From contig NZ_CALCZQ010000062.1 in NCBI RefSeq assembly GCF_937903345.1, positions 62,001 to 126,000 on the forward strand: a stretch of 64,000 nucleotides of DNA. The letters run 5' to 3'. A program made the position numbers and the translations under genes. Shown piece after piece: positions 45,153 through 55,426 of the stretch (positions are counted from its first letter, which is position 1; each line of letters starts with the position of its first letter). The notes under the pieces were generated by a model. It saw only the letters and a program-made list of their open reading frames with translations. It ran no database searches and was not told the origin of the DNA. This DNA comes from an uncultured Emticicia sp. (lineage in GTDB: Bacteria > Bacteroidota > Bacteroidia > Cytophagales > Spirosomataceae).

Positions 45153-47642
45153 TTATTGATAAGTAAATATAGCGGTGGCTTTACAGTCTGAATCGGGTAC
45201 TAAGCGAACCCAATGAGCTGAAAATCCATCTGGAAATTGATAGCTAATCGTTTTTCCCGCTGGCACCTCTATAGTTTTATAGTGATAAAAATCACCATTA
45301 GCCAAGAAATCAAGTTCAAGTCTAAATTTTACAAGAGTTTTTGAATCGTGTCTCAATTCAACAGTTTTTTTGTCATAGCCTGTCATTAAATAAGGGTCGC
45401 TGTATGTATTGGCTAAAACCTCACTATTTTTCCATGGTCCACCTTTGCCAGTCGGTTTGCCGAGTTTCCATAGGTCATCAATCTCGCCAAACCATAAACC
45501 ATCAATTTGATTGGCGGCTTTAAAAATATGACCATCTGGCTGAGCGTCTGGCGAAATGCCACTCAATACAAGTAATCCCCTCCACGTACAGAAATCTTTG
45601 ATATTTAGCGAATGAGAAGAAACTGGTTTCATTCTGACATAATCGGGCGTACTACTCTGTACATCATTTTTCCAGCTTGATACCCTTGGTACTTCATAAA
45701 AAGTACCGTGAATATTAGCGAGAAAACGCTCCTGAACACATTCCCTTACAGTACGAATATTATTGATTTTATCGAATCTTTCGTCACCTTTTGGCAAACG
45801 ATAAATGATGCCTGCATTTTTTACTAAAACAGAAGCCTCATCAATCATTATTTCGGGAACAATACCATGTGTGTTTTTTAACTCTAAAATACTGGTTTTA
45901 TCTTCATTTTTAGGAATAAACGCCATTGTTGAATCTACTTCAAAATAAGAATCGTTGCCTTGTTCATCTGTTGCCAGGTATTGTAAATTTCGTGTTGGAA
46001 AGCCTTGACGAATAACTGACGTTGGTAGATTTTTTTGATTATCAATTTTTGCAAGTCCTTTGAATATTGCATATTCTTTATTCTCAAAAATTCTGTTTGA
46101 ATAAGCATGTACATAAGCAGTGGCTTTTATAGACTTGTCACTAACCAAACGTATCCATTCTGACTTAAATTGGCTTGGAATAATTTTAGTTAAATAATCT
46201 CCTGCGTTTAGTTTAAATGATTCAAATGTTTTCCATTGGTTATTTCCTTTTTCATCTACTTCAATTTTTATAGTGGCAGTTGGTACACCCGTTTGATAAA
46301 GATGTAATGTACGATGCTGAAAACTGCTGATACTGAGGGGGTCACTTGGCTTATTGGCAGAGACATAATCATCTCGCCATACGCCGCCCCACCCGATAAG
46401 TGGCCCTTTTCGATTAAGTCCATCAAATGAGGTAAATAGTAGGTTAGAGTTGGGCTGTCCTGGAACGTACTTTTGAATGCCATGCCAACTTGTTTCCTGA
46501 CTTGACAATACAAGCTGATTATCCCACATGGTATAATCGGTAACGGTGCGAAGCATGGTATTTAATGGTTTAAGCCCCGCCGAATTTTTATGCGAGAATG
46601 TCGATGGAAAATCAAAAAAGCCGCCGTTCATAAACATCAGATATTTTGAGGGTATTATTTCTCTGATTCGTGGCCATTCGGTATTTGAGCCATTACGCCC
46701 CTCCATAGTATAGGTAGGTTTCAGGAAACGGTAATTTTGCCATTTACCTGCATCTCTTACTGTCAAGAGTAGCGAACATTTATCCCAACCCGTAGCCCAA
46801 ATAGGCTCATCTTTCGTTTTAGCACCTTTTAACCCTCCTGGACCTGTAACTTCAACATATTGATGGCGAGCAATTAATTTCCAATATTTTCCATCCCATT
46901 CGGTGAGTGAACCCCATACCTGAGGCCCTTTTGGCTTTGGACTTAGAAAAAGGCTATCTGCTCTTGATTCTATTTTAGCTACCCCAAATGGGTCAGCATA
47001 GTTTACGCTCCAATAGGGCGTAGGGGCTGAATCTTCGCCATTGTTCGACATAACAAACACACCTTGACTAGTATAAGCTCCTTTTGCATGCCAAGCTACC
47101 GCTGGTTTTTTAAAAAGCATTTTTAATTTTAGCGTATGAACATCAACTTCAAAGATTGCCCCCTCTTGAGTCAAATATAAAACTTTATTTTTTGGGTCAG
47201 TTAAATCTCGGGTTACTGCTGTTAACCTTCCTGAAAGCTCTTTACGGGGCACTACTCTTACTTTGCCTGTTTTAGCAATAAAATAACACCCAATAATTAG
47301 TTGCTCTGACTCTTTGTGAATCATTCGACAAGCATGAGTACCGCCTACACTCTCTGGACGAATTTCATGTTGATAGCTTTCATCAATCGAATGTAGTTTA
47401 TCTTTTCCTTCAAATAAGTCGTGTGATGTATAAGATAAATACCAAAGTTTACCTGCCCAAGGCACTAATGCCCCAATACCACATTCAGCCTGTGGTTTAG
47501 GGCTGTTAGGAGAAGAATTGAAAGCAGCGAATGCAGGATATACTCCTGAAATTTCAAGTGGTTTTTGTTGAGAAAAAGCTGTATTTGCTATGTTTAAAAG
47601 CAGCAATGCGATATATTTTTTCAACCTATTTTTTGATTTCAT
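45153..47642 (-). CDS. Secreted protein of the same unrecognised family, paralog C (two-unit)
   Basis: I start at the ATG at 47642 (MKSKNRLKKYIALLLLNIANTAFSQ), giving 829 residues, the same length as paralog A; an upstream start would overlap the decayed gene before it. The opening block is ECGIGALVPWAGKLWYLSYTSH, a middle end-block reads WIRLVSDKSIKATAYVHAY, and the terminal one reads HWVRLVPDSDCKATAIFTYQ. Conserved WATGWDKCSLLLTVRD and TEWPRIREI segments recur in all three proteins. The function is unknown, but the place after SusD suggests a secreted or surface glycan role. Confidence 0.7.
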   Translation of the reverse strand: MKSKNRLKKYIALLLLNIANTAFSQQKPLEISGVYPAFAAFNSSPNSPKPQAECGIGALVPWAGKLWYLSYTSHDLFEGKDKLHSIDESYQHEIRPESVGGTHACRMIHKESEQLIIGCYFIAKTGKVRVVPRKELSGRLTAVTRDLTDPKNKVLYLTQEGAIFEVDVHTLKLKMLFKKPAVAWHAKGAYTSQGVFVMSNNGEDSAPTPYWSVNYADPFGVAKIESRADSLFLSPKPKGPQVWGSLTEWDGKYWKLIARHQYVEVTGPGGLKGAKTKDEPIWATGWDKCSLLLTVRDAGKWQNYRFLKPTYTMEGRNGSNTEWPRIREIIPSKYLMFMNGGFFDFPSTFSHKNSAGLKPLNTMLRTVTDYTMWDNQLVLSSQETSWHGIQKYVPGQPNSNLLFTSFDGLNRKGPLIGWGGVWRDDYVSANKPSDPLSISSFQHRTLHLYQTGVPTATIKIEVDEKGNNQWKTFESFKLNAGDYLTKIIPSQFKSEWIRLVSDKSIKATAYVHAYSNRIFENKEYAIFKGLAKIDNQKNLPTSVIRQGFPTRNLQYLATDEQGNDSYFEVDSTMAFIPKNEDKTSILELKNTHGIVPEIMIDEASVLVKNAGIIYRLPKGDERFDKINNIRTVRECVQERFLANIHGTFYEVPRVSSWKNDVQSSTPDYVRMKPVSSHSLNIKDFCTWRGLLVLSGISPDAQPDGHIFKAANQIDGLWFGEIDDLWKLGKPTGKGGPWKNSEVLANTYSDPYLMTGYDKKTVELRHDSKTLVKFRLELDFLANGDFYHYKTIEVPAGKTISYQFPDGFSAHWVRLVPDSDCKATAIFTYQ

Positions 47643-48033
47643 ATCTGTAAAAGCCAAAATCGGCAGGGTTTTCAAATTTAAATTTTGCAAATCCATCTGC
47701 ATTAACATGTAGTATTGTTTCTGTTTGATTTCGTAAATTCTGAACCTTTAATTTTTGGTTTTTCAAGAAACTTAGCTCGATTTTCTTTTCAAATTCATCT
47801 GAGTTTAATTCTCTAAAGAGCAATAAGTGACCACTTGGGTTATTGCTTTTTACAAACTGAAAACCTTTAAATGAAGCATGGTTGGGTCTAACGACGATTG
47901 GAAAAACATAGCAATCAAATAGAGCATTTCACTAGCGGGCATTGATAGTTTCGATAGAAGGAGAGGCTTTAAAATATCCACAAAAAATGGTACATAAAAC
48001 CAAACTAAGCCACCATCTCAATATGGTTTTCAT
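47626..48033 (-). pseudogene. Collapsed glycoside-hydrolase-like gene: signal peptide joined to C-terminal end
   Basis: On the minus strand an ATG at 48033 starts a signal peptide (MKTILRWWLSLVLCTIFCGYF) that runs into a TAG after about 33 codons. In another frame a C-terminal domain then appears: YVFPIVVRPNHASFKGF, SGHLLLFREL, and NADGFAKFKFENPADFGFYRY before the stop at 47626-47628. VRPNHASF and LLLFREL recall the C-terminal sandwich of clan-D (GH36-like) enzymes, but this is a tentative family call. The catalytic barrel is missing, so the enzyme is dead. It occupies the first position after SusD, where a glycan hydrolase is expected. Confidence 0.6.
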
Positions 48034-48109
48034 AAATATATTCATTTTTAAATGAATAATTTTTGACATAAGCCCACCAAAATAAAAATGGTGGGCCTAT
48101 GTGAAAGAA

Positions 48110-49816
48110 TTAATATCCAGGATTCTGCTTCATATTGGTATTGATTTGAATCTCAGAAGTTGGGATAGGCCATAAATATTGACGGTCATCCCAAGTTGTA
48201 AGTACCAAGTTCTTAATCAGTCCTGTCGCTGCCATTGCTGTAAAATCAGGTGTACCGTCTTGGTCAATTGAAGGGGTACCGGCGAAAAACCAAAGGTTTT
48301 TATCTACTAGTTTTGACTTCAAATCAGCAGGGTCAAGTATTCCATAAATTGGACGATTGAGTACTTTGCCTGCAATTTTCCAACGAATGATGTCCATATA
48401 TCGTAGTCCCTCAGATGCTAATTCCATTCTACGTTCCATACGAATTTCACGGCGAAGTTCGGCTTGGACTTTCGTTTTAATTGCAGGATAGTTCGTAGCT
48501 GTAACAGCTACTTTATATGCCCTCGATCTAACGGCATTGACAGCCGCTAGTACAGTATCGTCAATCTCATTGAGTTCTGTTTTGGCTTCAGCATACATTA
48601 ATAAAATATCAGCATAGCGAATGATAAAATGTTCTGTTTCGATTAATCTACCATTAAGCAACCAAGAATCATCTACTCTTTTTTTCCAAACTAAACCATT
48701 AAAAGAAGCAAATTGGGCATTAGCTCGGTTGTCATTATTTGTTACCTTGGTATTACTGCTCAAGCGAGTTACTTGCAAAGCAGTAGGATTTGGATCGTAA
48801 ATAAAACCAAGGTGAGGGGTACCAAACTCAACAATGGTTGCGGTGCATCTTGGGTCTCTATTTGTAAAAGGATTTCTTGGGTCATATAAAGAGGATTTAT
48901 CAATCGTTTTACCGTCGGTGCATAAATAAGAACAAAATAAATCCCAAGTGGGATTTTGGGCTCCGAATCCACCGGCATTTCTGGTGATAATATCAGAAAT
49001 AGGGCCTACGGTTTGTTTTAATTCCAATGAACGAGGAATGGAGAAAATTACCTCCTTTGAATTTTTTGTACTTTGAAGAAATAAATTCGAATAATCAGTA
49101 TGTAAAGCAAAAGTATTCAAATCCATACATGCTTTAGCCGCTTCGGCAGCTACTTTAAAATCGCCCTCATAGAGTGCAAATCGAGCTTTAAGTCCCATAG
49201 CTGCACCTTTAGTAGCTCTTTTTACGGCAGTAGTAGCATAAGACGTTGGCAAGTTTTTTATGGCAAAATCAAAGTCTTCGTAAATTTTGGTAGTAACCGT
49301 TTTTTTATTTGTTCTGCCGATTGAGTATGCTTCTTCGATAGAAACTACTTGGTCAGTATATACAACATCTCCAAAATGATTCACTAATTTTGCATATTGA
49401 GCAGCACGATGAAAGCGAGCTTCTGCAATGTAAATATCTAATTTTGATTGTGCTACTTTTGCCTTAGTTACATCACTGCTTAAGGCAACTATTGCTCTAT
49501 TTGCTCGTGCGATAGCTTTATACGAATTTCTCCAAAGAGTTGTTGAAAAATCCCATTGGCTTGTTATTGTACCTGATTTGACAGGAGTAAGAGACTGACG
49601 GTAAAAGCCATCATCTGAAAGATAATTATTACTTAAATCCTCGTCCCATTGCCACCAATCTATGCGGTATAAGTCATTGAGTGCCAGTTGGATTTCTGTT
49701 TCATTTGAATACCACTTTTCAGCAGATGGTTCTGCCAAAGGATACAAGTCTAATGAGTTTTGGCAGGAAGCAAATAAAAGTATGCTCAAAACTGCTGCAA
49801 ATATTTTTGATTTCAT
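48110..49816 (-). CDS. SusD/RagB family glycan-binding outer-membrane lipoprotein
   Basis: A 568-residue lipoprotein (signal residues 1-19, lipobox LLFASC). It shows the SusD signatures SLDLYPLAEPS at the N-terminus, tetratricopeptide-like helices (AEARFHRAAQYAKLVNHFGDVVY, AKACMDL) and the C-terminal RREIRMERRMELASEGLRYMDIIRWK followed by LWPIPTSEIQINTNMKQNPGY. It binds oligosaccharide at the cell surface and forms the lid of the SusC channel encoded 62 bases upstream. Glycan specificity cannot be read. Confidence 0.92.
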   Translation of the reverse strand: MKSKIFAAVLSILLFASCQNSLDLYPLAEPSAEKWYSNETEIQLALNDLYRIDWWQWDEDLSNNYLSDDGFYRQSLTPVKSGTITSQWDFSTTLWRNSYKAIARANRAIVALSSDVTKAKVAQSKLDIYIAEARFHRAAQYAKLVNHFGDVVYTDQVVSIEEAYSIGRTNKKTVTTKIYEDFDFAIKNLPTSYATTAVKRATKGAAMGLKARFALYEGDFKVAAEAAKACMDLNTFALHTDYSNLFLQSTKNSKEVIFSIPRSLELKQTVGPISDIITRNAGGFGAQNPTWDLFCSYLCTDGKTIDKSSLYDPRNPFTNRDPRCTATIVEFGTPHLGFIYDPNPTALQVTRLSSNTKVTNNDNRANAQFASFNGLVWKKRVDDSWLLNGRLIETEHFIIRYADILLMYAEAKTELNEIDDTVLAAVNAVRSRAYKVAVTATNYPAIKTKVQAELRREIRMERRMELASEGLRYMDIIRWKIAGKVLNRPIYGILDPADLKSKLVDKNLWFFAGTPSIDQDGTPDFTAMAATGLIKNLVLTTWDDRQYLWPIPTSEIQINTNMKQNPGY

Positions 49817-49878
49817 TTTATTTATATTTAGGCAAATGAATGAATAAATTTTTGAAAGAGATTTCTTGAAACCTCATT

Positions 49879-52800
49879 TTAAAAACTGATATTAAATCCA
49901 CCAATCACAGTGGTTACAATTCCAAAACCTTCTGGGTCCCAGCCTTTAGGGTATTTGTTTATCGTAAAAACATCAGAAGCATTTACATAAAATCTTATGT
50001 TATTAGACATGATTTTATTTGAAATAATTTTCGGAATTGTATAGCCTAATGCAATGTTTTTTAGACGAAAATACCCTCCATTGAACAACCAAAAATCGGA
50101 TAGCGTACGGTTGAAGCCTTTATTTGTTTCAGTATATCTTGGATATTTAGCAGCAAGGTTTTGGTCTGGTGTATTATTTACACTCCAAGTGTTACCATCT
50201 AAATAAACAGGGAATACACCCCAGTTTTCAGCATTATAATCTGTATAATCAAGATTTGAAACTTGCTGATAACCTATCCCTTGAAAGGTAATACCCAAAT
50301 CAAAATTGCCATATTCTAAGCGTACATTACCACCATACATCCATTGGGGTAATGAGCCGCCTAATAGCACACGATCATACTCTGGAGATATTTTACCATC
50401 TGGAACTCCATTTGGTCCACTAATGTCAGTATATTTAAGATCGCCAACTTTTACAGTATTGCTTAATTTAGGCGAATTATTTAGGTCTTCTTGTGTTTGA
50501 TAAATGCCTTCTGATTTATATCCATACCACTCATCAAATTGGCTACCTATTTTCTTAATTTTACTACCAAGGAATTCTGTACCACCCAAGTCACCCATTA
50601 TTGATTTAAACTGCGATAAATTGGCAGAAACTGAATATTTAAGTTTACCAATATTATCTGTCCAACCCAAATCTAAATCTATACCCTTAGTTTCCATAAT
50701 TCCTGTATTTTGATTAGGGTTTTCGAAGCCTACAAAAATTGGAATCTGTAATGCTAGTAGCATATCTTTGGTTTGTTTATAATAAACATCGCCAGTAAAT
50801 CGAAGTTTGTTTTTTAAGAAATATGCATCAACTCCTAAATCAGTAGAAGCTGTCTTTTCCCAAGAAATATCTTTTATTGCATACTGCACCTGTGCGGCTG
50901 TTTGCTGAGCAATAGCTACATTATTTTGATAAAACAAGGCATTTCCAAAACTTATAATACCAAAAGATGGGTAGTTTCCTATTCTTTCGTTACCCAATGT
51001 TCCCCACGAAGCACGTAATTTCAAGAATGAAATAAGGTTCTGTTTTTGCATGAAACCTTCTTCAGTCATGACCCAACCTGCTGAAATAGAAGGAAATACA
51101 CCCCAACGATAATCCTTATTGAATCTCGATGATCCATCACGTCGTACATTAGCTTGAAGTAAGTATTTGGTATTGTAGCTATAGGTGATACGACCAAATT
51201 GTGAACGATAAGCAGTTTCAAAGGCAGTACCAAAATTGTCTCTCAAAGCGGCAGGACCTTGGTTTAAAAAAGGATAGGTATCAAAAAGGTATTGGTCCCT
51301 TGATGCTCCCATAGACTCACCTTTGTAGTAATAATTTTCGTATCCAATTAATGCTGTAAAATCACTTTTTCCGATTGTTTTTATGTAATTACACAATAAT
51401 TGGGTCGTAAGACTATAGTTTGTTGAACGATTTTCATCTAATCGAGTAGTAAGCCCACCACTGATTAAAGTTGCGGCAAATTGATTTGGGTTATCGGCAG
51501 AATAAGCGTCTACTTGTTTATTGAATCGTTTTTGATTATTAAAATCAAAAATAGGAGCAAGAATAGCCGAAAGTTTTAAGCCATCTATGGGTTTCAAATC
51601 CAATGCAATTCGTCCCCCTACTTGATTAAAATTATTGCTGTTTGTTCCACCATATTTAATTTTGGCATAAACATTTTCACCTGCTTTTCCGTCGGCTATT
51701 CTCCCATCGGCCCATAGTGCTGGATAAATAGGTGATGAAATTCTTATCCTACCTAATGGATCATTTGCAGTTGGATCGGTGGTATTTGTTCTTTTGAAAT
51801 TAAAGTCCACAGTTCCACCAATAAATTTATTGATAGTAAAGTCGTTATTTGATCGTAAAAATATACGTCCATAATCTTTGTTTTCATAGAAACCACCCAG
51901 TTTTTCATAACGAATGGAAGCATTAGATTTTACAAACTTTGAGCCTCCAATAACGCTAATACTGTGTGCCTCGCGTCGTGCCATCTTATTGAGGGTTAAA
52001 GCCATCCAATCAGTATCAGGGTATTTATTAGGGTCAGTTTGATGTTTTTGGTCATAGTTATTCAGCAAATCTTGGCTAAACGTTGGGAATTTGTTTGCTC
52101 CATTTCCTGCATCATTCCAGCGAAGTTCATTGACTAATTCCATATATCTTGATGCCCTCATATAGTCAGGAAGTTGAGTAGGCTTGTCAAAGCCATTTTC
52201 GTAGTTATATTGTATAGAAGCTTGGTCGGTCTTAGCCCTTTTGGTCGTTATTAGGATAACACCAGAGGCAGCACGGGAACCGTATATAGATGCAGATGCA
52301 GCATCTTTTAAGACTGACAAATTTTCTATATCATTGGGGTTCACCTGATTAACGTCAGCCACAGGAACACCATCTACAATCACCAAAGGATTTGAATCTC
52401 CGATAGTGGTTACACCTCGAATTCTGATTGTAGCACCACCCATAGAACCATTTGCTCCACTTCGAGTAACCATAACTCCTGACATCGCCCCTTGAAGTGC
52501 TTGTGCTACTTGGGTTTCTTTGCGTTCTTTAAACATTTCACTATCAATAGACGACACAGCCCCAGTAAGGTCTTTCTTTTTCTGCACACCATAGCCTACT
52601 ACCACTACTTCATCAAGTGCTTTACTATCGATTTTGAGTGAAATATTAATTTTTGTTTGATTTCCAACGGTAATTTCTTGTGCTTGAAATCCAACAAAAC
52701 TAAAAACCAAAATGGATTTACTGTCAGTCACCGCTATCGAATATTCTCCATCGACGTTTGTGGTGCTTCCACGACTTGTGCCTTTAAGGATAACGCTCAC

Positions 52801-53298
52801 ACCTGGCAGTTTTTCTCCTTTTTCGTCACTCACGGTACCTTTAATGGTGATGTCGTTATTTACGTTGTTCTCTATGGTAGGTAAAGTCATATTTACTTGA
52901 TTAGAGCCATTTTCTTTTAGGTCTAGACCTAAAGACTTTGAGCGAATCAAAATAATTTGTCTCTCGCCCACGATTTCAAATGAAATATTCCTTGGCGTTA
53001 GCACTTTTTTAAGTACATCTTCCACCTTTTCGTTTTTTATTTCCAAGGTTAATGGCTCATCATTCGCAATCAAATCTTTTTTGTATGAAAACAAAACGTC
53101 TGTTTGCTTTTCTATTGATTTCAACAAGGTTTTTATGCTCCCTTTTTGGAGAGAGATACTCACCTTTCTTTGTAGCATATCCTGTGCTTTTGCAGGTATC
53201 GCAAAAGCATTTGCCGCAAAAACGACTGCAATAATCAATTGTATGAGGTTGATTTTCATAAACAATAGAAAATTTTGTTTAGTACTATTTTTTGTCAT
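49879..53298 (-). CDS. SusC/RagA family TonB-linked outer-membrane channel with STN domain
   Basis: An 1139-residue protein. A signal segment (to about residue 38, IPAKAQ) is followed by a secretin/TonB short N-terminal (STN) domain (about 55-115), which passes signals to FecR proteins, a carboxypeptidase-like domain (about 150-225, KGTVSDEKGEKLPGVSVILKG), the plug with VVVGYGVQKKKDLTGAVSS and PLVIVDGVPV, and a large barrel ending GGFNISF. It imports oligosaccharides with SusD. The STN domain together with the FecR and sigma genes next to it indicates trans-envelope regulation of its own operon. Confidence 0.95.
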   Translation of the reverse strand: MTKNSTKQNFLLFMKINLIQLIIAVVFAANAFAIPAKAQDMLQRKVSISLQKGSIKTLLKSIEKQTDVLFSYKKDLIANDEPLTLEIKNEKVEDVLKKVLTPRNISFEIVGERQIILIRSKSLGLDLKENGSNQVNMTLPTIENNVNNDITIKGTVSDEKGEKLPGVSVILKGTSRGSTTNVDGEYSIAVTDSKSILVFSFVGFQAQEITVGNQTKINISLKIDSKALDEVVVVGYGVQKKKDLTGAVSSIDSEMFKERKETQVAQALQGAMSGVMVTRSGANGSMGGATIRIRGVTTIGDSNPLVIVDGVPVADVNQVNPNDIENLSVLKDAASASIYGSRAASGVILITTKRAKTDQASIQYNYENGFDKPTQLPDYMRASRYMELVNELRWNDAGNGANKFPTFSQDLLNNYDQKHQTDPNKYPDTDWMALTLNKMARREAHSISVIGGSKFVKSNASIRYEKLGGFYENKDYGRIFLRSNNDFTINKFIGGTVDFNFKRTNTTDPTANDPLGRIRISSPIYPALWADGRIADGKAGENVYAKIKYGGTNSNNFNQVGGRIALDLKPIDGLKLSAILAPIFDFNNQKRFNKQVDAYSADNPNQFAATLISGGLTTRLDENRSTNYSLTTQLLCNYIKTIGKSDFTALIGYENYYYKGESMGASRDQYLFDTYPFLNQGPAALRDNFGTAFETAYRSQFGRITYSYNTKYLLQANVRRDGSSRFNKDYRWGVFPSISAGWVMTEEGFMQKQNLISFLKLRASWGTLGNERIGNYPSFGIISFGNALFYQNNVAIAQQTAAQVQYAIKDISWEKTASTDLGVDAYFLKNKLRFTGDVYYKQTKDMLLALQIPIFVGFENPNQNTGIMETKGIDLDLGWTDNIGKLKYSVSANLSQFKSIMGDLGGTEFLGSKIKKIGSQFDEWYGYKSEGIYQTQEDLNNSPKLSNTVKVGDLKYTDISGPNGVPDGKISPEYDRVLLGGSLPQWMYGGNVRLEYGNFDLGITFQGIGYQQVSNLDYTDYNAENWGVFPVYLDGNTWSVNNTPDQNLAAKYPRYTETNKGFNRTLSDFWLFNGGYFRLKNIALGYTIPKIISNKIMSNNIRFYVNASDVFTINKYPKGWDPEGFGIVTTVIGGFNISF

Positions 53299-53484
53299 AG
53301 TTTTAAATGTTTTTTGAAAGAAAAATGAAAATTTACGCCTATCTCTAATAAGTAAAGGCTGTCAGTATCGGGGGATAAATGTTGACGCATTTTCCCTCGA
53401 TTTTTTTATTCAAGTAATCATTGACTTCATCTAGTATTGGGTTGGTTAAGGTTGAAAATGGTAAACTTTAACTGATTTATTTGA

Positions 53485-54585
53485 TTAATTGCAACCCATC
53501 GACTGAATCACTATTTGGGCATCAACTATTTTGTAGCTTGCACCAATTGTTTTACACATAATATCAAGTTTGCTATATAATGATTCGTTGGCGAGTGTAG
53601 TTGTAATGATACAATGTGAAAGCTGCTCGGCATCATAAATAATATGTACACCATAGGCCTGCTCTATTGCCTTCAATACCTCAGAAACAGGTTTGTCTTC
53701 AAAATTTTGTTCGGGCAACTGGCTTAAATCTTTGATCAGTATAGGTCTTTCAACCAAAGATTTGGTGAGCGATTCTTCCTTTCTGGCAAATACAATTTGC
53801 TGATTGGGTGTAATTATTAAAGCTTTCTCTTCTGGGTCTGCGAAAGCGATTTTGTTTTGATGAAAAACGGAGACTTTTCCAGTTTTTACACTCACTATTA
53901 CTTCTGGAGAATCTTCGAATGCTTTAATTGTAAAACTTGTCCCCAAAACTTTTGTAATTACTTCATTGGAATAGACATAGAAAGGTTTTTGCGGATTTTT
54001 GGTAATTTCAAAAAAAGCCTCCCCACTCAAAAAGACTTGCCTTTTATTAGGTTCAAAGTGCTTTGGATAGCTCAATTTGGCATTCTTTGCCAATGCTATT
54101 ACACTCCCATCTTCAAGTTTTATAGAAAGTGGAGTGTTAGATTTATTTGTTTTTTCAATTAATTTGATTTGTTTTTCTGCCGTAGCTACCAATTCTGAGT
54201 AACTTATTTTTTTAGGATTGTTGATTGAAAATAATCCCTCTAAGCCAATTCCAATTACAAGACAGGCCGCCGCCGCCCAACTGATTTTTGACCATTTCGT
54301 AGCATATAATTTTGATAATAAACTAGGTTTTAATGATTCAGAATCATTATCAATATTGTCGTTTATTAACATCCATACTTTTGATTGATTAATAGTAGGT
54401 TGGTGAAGTTTTTCTGCCTCAGCAACTTTTTTAATAAAGTCGGAGGCTTTACTAATAATTGTTTGCTTATCTGGGTTGTCCGATATAAATGCTTGAAAAA
54501 AAGCATCATTTTCTCCATACTTTACCCAACTGATAAAGGCATCGTCTTTTATAAAATCTTGTACCTTAAAATACTTATATTCCAT
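53485..54585 (-). CDS. FecR family anti-sigma factor
   Basis: A 366-residue protein with a cytoplasmic N-terminus, one membrane helix near residues 93-113 (AAAACLVIGIGLEGLFS), a periplasmic FecR domain (about 155-250, KLEDGSVIALAKNAKLSYPK and FEITKNPQKPFYVYSN) and a C-terminal DUF4974-like domain (VSEVLKAIEQAYGVHIIYD). It holds the sigma factor inactive until the STN domain of the SusC protein reports substrate. It lies 58 bases after the sigma gene and 186 before susC. Confidence 0.92.
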   Translation of the reverse strand: MEYKYFKVQDFIKDDAFISWVKYGENDAFFQAFISDNPDKQTIISKASDFIKKVAEAEKLHQPTINQSKVWMLINDNIDNDSESLKPSLLSKLYATKWSKISWAAAACLVIGIGLEGLFSINNPKKISYSELVATAEKQIKLIEKTNKSNTPLSIKLEDGSVIALAKNAKLSYPKHFEPNKRQVFLSGEAFFEITKNPQKPFYVYSNEVITKVLGTSFTIKAFEDSPEVIVSVKTGKVSVFHQNKIAFADPEEKALIITPNQQIVFARKEESLTKSLVERPILIKDLSQLPEQNFEDKPVSEVLKAIEQAYGVHIIYDAEQLSHCIITTTLANESLYSKLDIMCKTIGASYKIVDAQIVIQSMGCN

Positions 54586-54643
54586 CTTTGAAAAAAGCTA
54601 TTATAATGGCTTTCAACAATACAGATACGAGTCTTTCATTAAA

Positions 54644-55276
54644 TTACTCACTTAATACAAAATATTTTAAAAAAAATATTGGGATTGTCCAACTTTTAAG
54701 AATAGTACGAAGGGTAGCATAAGAACGAAATAATAAATTACTAACGGATTGTTTGTTTACATCCATGAGTTTGGCTATTTCATCTAAGGTAAAATCGTGG
54801 TAATATTTTAGGTTGATTGCCTCCTGTTGGCGTATTGGGAGATGGGCGATTGCCTTTTGAAGTGTAAGTATTTCAGCGTCAGATTGTTCTGAATCAATCT
54901 TTTTTTGTTCCTCAGATATACATATCAAGAAATCTAAATAGGTATCAATATCTTCTGATTTGTCAAAAATATCTCTTTCGAGTTGTCTGACTATTCTATT
55001 TTTTAGAGAGCGAAATAGATAAAATTTAACTTCATTTACTTCTGAAAGGTGCGTTCTATTATTCCAAAGATTTATAAAAACCTCTTGAATAGCATCTTCG
55101 ATGAGGTTTTCATTTTGTGTAATCCGAAAACCGTAGCTAATTAATGATTGAAAATATTGTTTGTATAAATTTTCAAAAGATTTTTTATTACCCGAAATCA
55201 TATCCTTCCAAAGTGCTTGTTCTTGCTCTTTGGTCAAATTCCTGACCGATTTAATATATTCTCTATTGATTGGCAA
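54644..55276 (-). CDS. ECF-type RNA polymerase sigma factor
   Basis: A 210-residue sigma-70 family protein, starting with TTG at 55276 if the whole frame is used (MPINREYIK). Region 2 is LYKQYFQSLISYGFRITQNENLIEDAIQEVFINLW; region 4 is LPIRQQEAINLKYYHDFTLDEIAKLMDVNKQSVSNLLFRSYATLR. It pairs with the FecR protein and should activate the susCD operon. A TAnnTTTG box lies 35 bases upstream of the start. Confidence 0.92.
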   Translation of the reverse strand: MPINREYIKSVRNLTKEQEQALWKDMISGNKKSFENLYKQYFQSLISYGFRITQNENLIEDAIQEVFINLWNNRTHLSEVNEVKFYLFRSLKNRIVRQLERDIFDKSEDIDTYLDFLICISEEQKKIDSEQSDAEILTLQKAIAHLPIRQQEAINLKYYHDFTLDEIAKLMDVNKQSVSNLLFRSYATLRTILKSWTIPIFFLKYFVLSE

Positions 55277-55310
55277 TGCCTTGTAATTTATAATTTAGTA
55301 TTTTTCTATG

Positions 55311-55318
55311 CAAAAGTA
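55311..55318 (-). promoter_or_regulatory. Possible -7 box of the sigma factor gene
   Basis: On the minus strand the bases read TACTTTTG, a full match to TAnnTTTG, 35 bases before the start codon. A matching -33 element is not convincing. Confidence 0.4.
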
Positions 55319-55426
55319 TAATGATTTAAAGTAATAAAGTATTGAAATATTATTAAAAACTGGTGAAATATTATCAAAATATTTATTTTATTGATAAATG
55401 CATAGGAAAATCAGTTTGTTTTTGTG

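Noticed and set aside
49662..49847. Short plus-strand frame opposite the susD start
   Set aside because: It is antisense to SusD and its signal peptide, with no independent support.
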